From contig CACYDO010000233.1 in the NCBI GenBank assembly GCA_902773165.1, forward strand, positions 1-6,485: a stretch of 6,485 nucleotides of DNA, in the 5' to 3' direction. Under the pieces are notes generated by a model. The model worked only from the letters and a program-made list of their open reading frames with translations, was not told the DNA's origin and searched no databases. The DNA comes from an uncultured Ruminococcus sp. GTDB lineage: Bacteria > Bacillota > Clostridia > Oscillospirales > Acutalibacteraceae. Position 1 is the stretch's first letter; each line of letters opens with the position of its first letter. This document shows positions 5,330-6,485 of this stretch, piece by piece. A program made the translations under genes and the position numbers.

Positions 5330-5989
5330 ATGATAAACATACAGCAGATATCCGTAGGCGAATTCTTGGCGGTAAACTGCTATGTCGTTACGGACGAAAA
5401 AACAGGTAAGACCGCCGTTATCGATCCGGGCGGTTATGATAATCAGCTTGACAGTGTTCTGTCTTCGGTAGGTTTTGAAAATATAGAGTACATTTTGCTG
5501 ACCCACGGTCATTTTGACCATATCGGCGGAGTTGAGAAGCTTCTTTCAAAAACAAACTCAAATGCAAAGATCGCTGTTTATAAATCGGAAACAGCCTTGC
5601 TAAACGATCCTCGCAGAAATCTAAGTATTCCCTTTACGGGAATTCAGTCGGCGGAGCAGATAAAGCCTGATATCCTGCTTTCGGACGGAGATGAGATAAC
5701 CCTCGGTGAAAGCAAATTCACCGTAATGCATACCCCGGGGCATACCTCGGGTTCGGTCTGCTATATCTGCGGCGGAGATATTTTTTCGGGAGATACTCTG
5801 TTTCGCCGTTCGGCAGGAAGAACGGATTTCCCGACGGGCAGCTTAAAGGAACTCATGGCTTCGCTGCGGAAAATTGCCGCGCTTGACGGCGATTATATGA
5901 TACACCCGGGTCATGACCAAGAAACGACTCTTGAGGAGGAGCGAAACGGGAACCCCTATCTTGGCGGCTCCGGTTATGGTTTTGTATGA
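5330..5989 (+). CDS. MBL-fold metallo-hydrolase, glyoxalase II-like (YcbL/YqgX type)
   Basis: A 219-residue cytosolic metallo-beta-lactamase-fold enzyme with a full two-metal site: H59-x-H61-x-D63-H64 (THGHFDH), H138 in TPGHTSGS, the bridging D155 in SGDTLF, and H195 in HPGHDQ. The GRTDFPTG segment (163-170) and the short C-terminus match small glyoxalase II-like hydrolases, which act on thioesters such as S-lactoylglutathione analogues; it lacks the long substrate-binding C-terminal domain of classical glyoxalase II. The true substrate is unknown, and a low-molecular-weight thiol ester is only inferred. The ATG has AAAGGA ten bases upstream. It lies 155 bases after dtd and overlaps hemZ by four bases, so it is probably cotranscribed with hemZ. 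A weak promoter-like pair (TTGCCG 5261-5266, TATAGA 5285-5290, 18-base spacer) lies upstream. The fold is secure; the specific reaction is not. Confidence 0.93.
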   Translation: MINIQQISVGEFLAVNCYVVTDEKTGKTAVIDPGGYDNQLDSVLSSVGFENIEYILLTHGHFDHIGGVEKLLSKTNSNAKIAVYKSETALLNDPRRNLSIPFTGIQSAEQIKPDILLSDGDEITLGESKFTVMHTPGHTSGSVCYICGGDIFSGDTLFRRSAGRTDFPTGSLKELMASLRKIAALDGDYMIHPGHDQETTLEEERNGNPYLGGSGYGFV

Positions 5990-6485
5990 AAATATATTTA
6001 GAAAACAACAGCTATTATTATGAGATAGAAAAGCTCACGCGCGCGTTTTTTCCGAATGAAAAGCTCTCTGAGGAGCAGGGATTTCCCGAAACTCCCGAAG
6101 AGCCGTATGTGCGCATTGGCGTTTTTGAAGTAAATGACGAGCAGAATGAAATCATCGCAGAGGTTTGCGTAGGAGATTTTCACGAAATACTCAGCACGCA
6201 GACAAGCGTTTCAGACGATACGGAGCTTGCCGCAGCTCAGCTTCTGTATAAGCTGCTCGTAAAGCTTACAGGCGTAGAACAGCCCTGGGGTCTGCTTACA
6301 GGCGTAAGACCCATCAAGCTTTTCCGCAAGCTAAAGCAGGAGATGGGCGAGGAGCAGACTAAGCTACATTTTCAGCGTGAATTTTTTGTATCGGCGGAAA
6401 AAGCAGCTTTAGCAGCCGAAACGGAACGAAGAGAAGCTGAGATCCTGAAGCTGACGGAGGATAATTCGTTCAGCCTGTATATCGC
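5986..6485 (+). CDS. hemZ: Coproporphyrinogen III oxidase-family protein HemZ, N-terminal part (3' end outside window)
   Basis: The frame opens with ATG inside the stop of the MBL gene (ATGA overlap) and stays open to the window edge for 166 codons plus two bases. The start lacks a clear Shine-Dalgarno sequence, which suggests translational coupling to the upstream gene. The visible N-terminus (MKIYLENNSYYYE) and the motif PWGLLTGVRPIKL (100-112) are characteristic of HemZ-type proteins, where this region precedes the radical SAM core. The sequence ends at SFSLYI, just before the expected CxxxCxxC iron-sulfur motif, so that motif cannot be checked here. HemZ proteins are annotated as oxygen-independent coproporphyrinogen III dehydrogenases in haem synthesis, but many gut clostridia carry one without a full haem pathway, so the real substrate here is open. 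Position after relA-dtd-MBL matches a common clostridial order. Confidence 0.9.
   Translation, partial: MKIYLENNSYYYEIEKLTRAFFPNEKLSEEQGFPETPEEPYVRIGVFEVNDEQNEIIAEVCVGDFHEILSTQTSVSDDTELAAAQLLYKLLVKLTGVEQPWGLLTGVRPIKLFRKLKQEMGEEQTKLHFQREFFVSAEKAALAAETERREAEILKLTEDNSFSLYI

Overview
The window looks like a chromosomal segment of a low-to-moderate GC Firmicute, most likely a Ruminococcus-like member of the Oscillospiraceae (Clostridia). The basis is clostridial gene content and order (relA, dtd, an MBL-fold hydrolase, hemZ), strong AGGAGG-type ribosome binding sites, a TTG start, and AT-rich intergenic DNA with sigma-A-type promoters. The lineage is inferred from style and synteny, not from a search.

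Left arm (minus strand, 1-1887): two genes read leftwards, away from relA. The first (1123-1887) encodes a cytosolic von Willebrand A protein of the TerF-like class with an intact MIDAS metal site. After a 40-base gap comes a DUF5684-type membrane protein (from 1082, running off the left edge). Its long tail is almost entirely Gly/Ser/Tyr/Gln and is made of three different tandem repeats. The pair probably forms one transcription unit from an extended -10 promoter at 1914-1942.

Centre (1888-2293): an AT-rich divergent intergenic region carrying the promoter of the left-hand pair and a separate promoter for relA. The relA leader is about 100 bases and contains a clear hairpin.

Right arm (plus strand, 2294-6485): a bifunctional (p)ppGpp synthetase/hydrolase (Rel), D-aminoacyl-tRNA deacylase (Dtd, TTG start), a glyoxalase II-like metallo-beta-lactamase-fold hydrolase, and the N-terminal part of HemZ (radical SAM coproporphyrinogen oxidase family), which overlaps the hydrolase by four bases. 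This is a familiar housekeeping neighbourhood that links the stringent response, translation quality control and small-molecule metabolism. The two gaps in this cluster (relA-dtd, 214 bases; dtd-MBL, 155 bases) are longer than expected for an operon. Each holds GC-rich inverted-repeat structure that no gene explains.

The most distinctive content is the repeat-tailed membrane protein paired with a TerF-like VWA protein. The two structured intergenic elements come second. No CRISPR array, tRNA, rRNA, transposase or prophage gene was seen.
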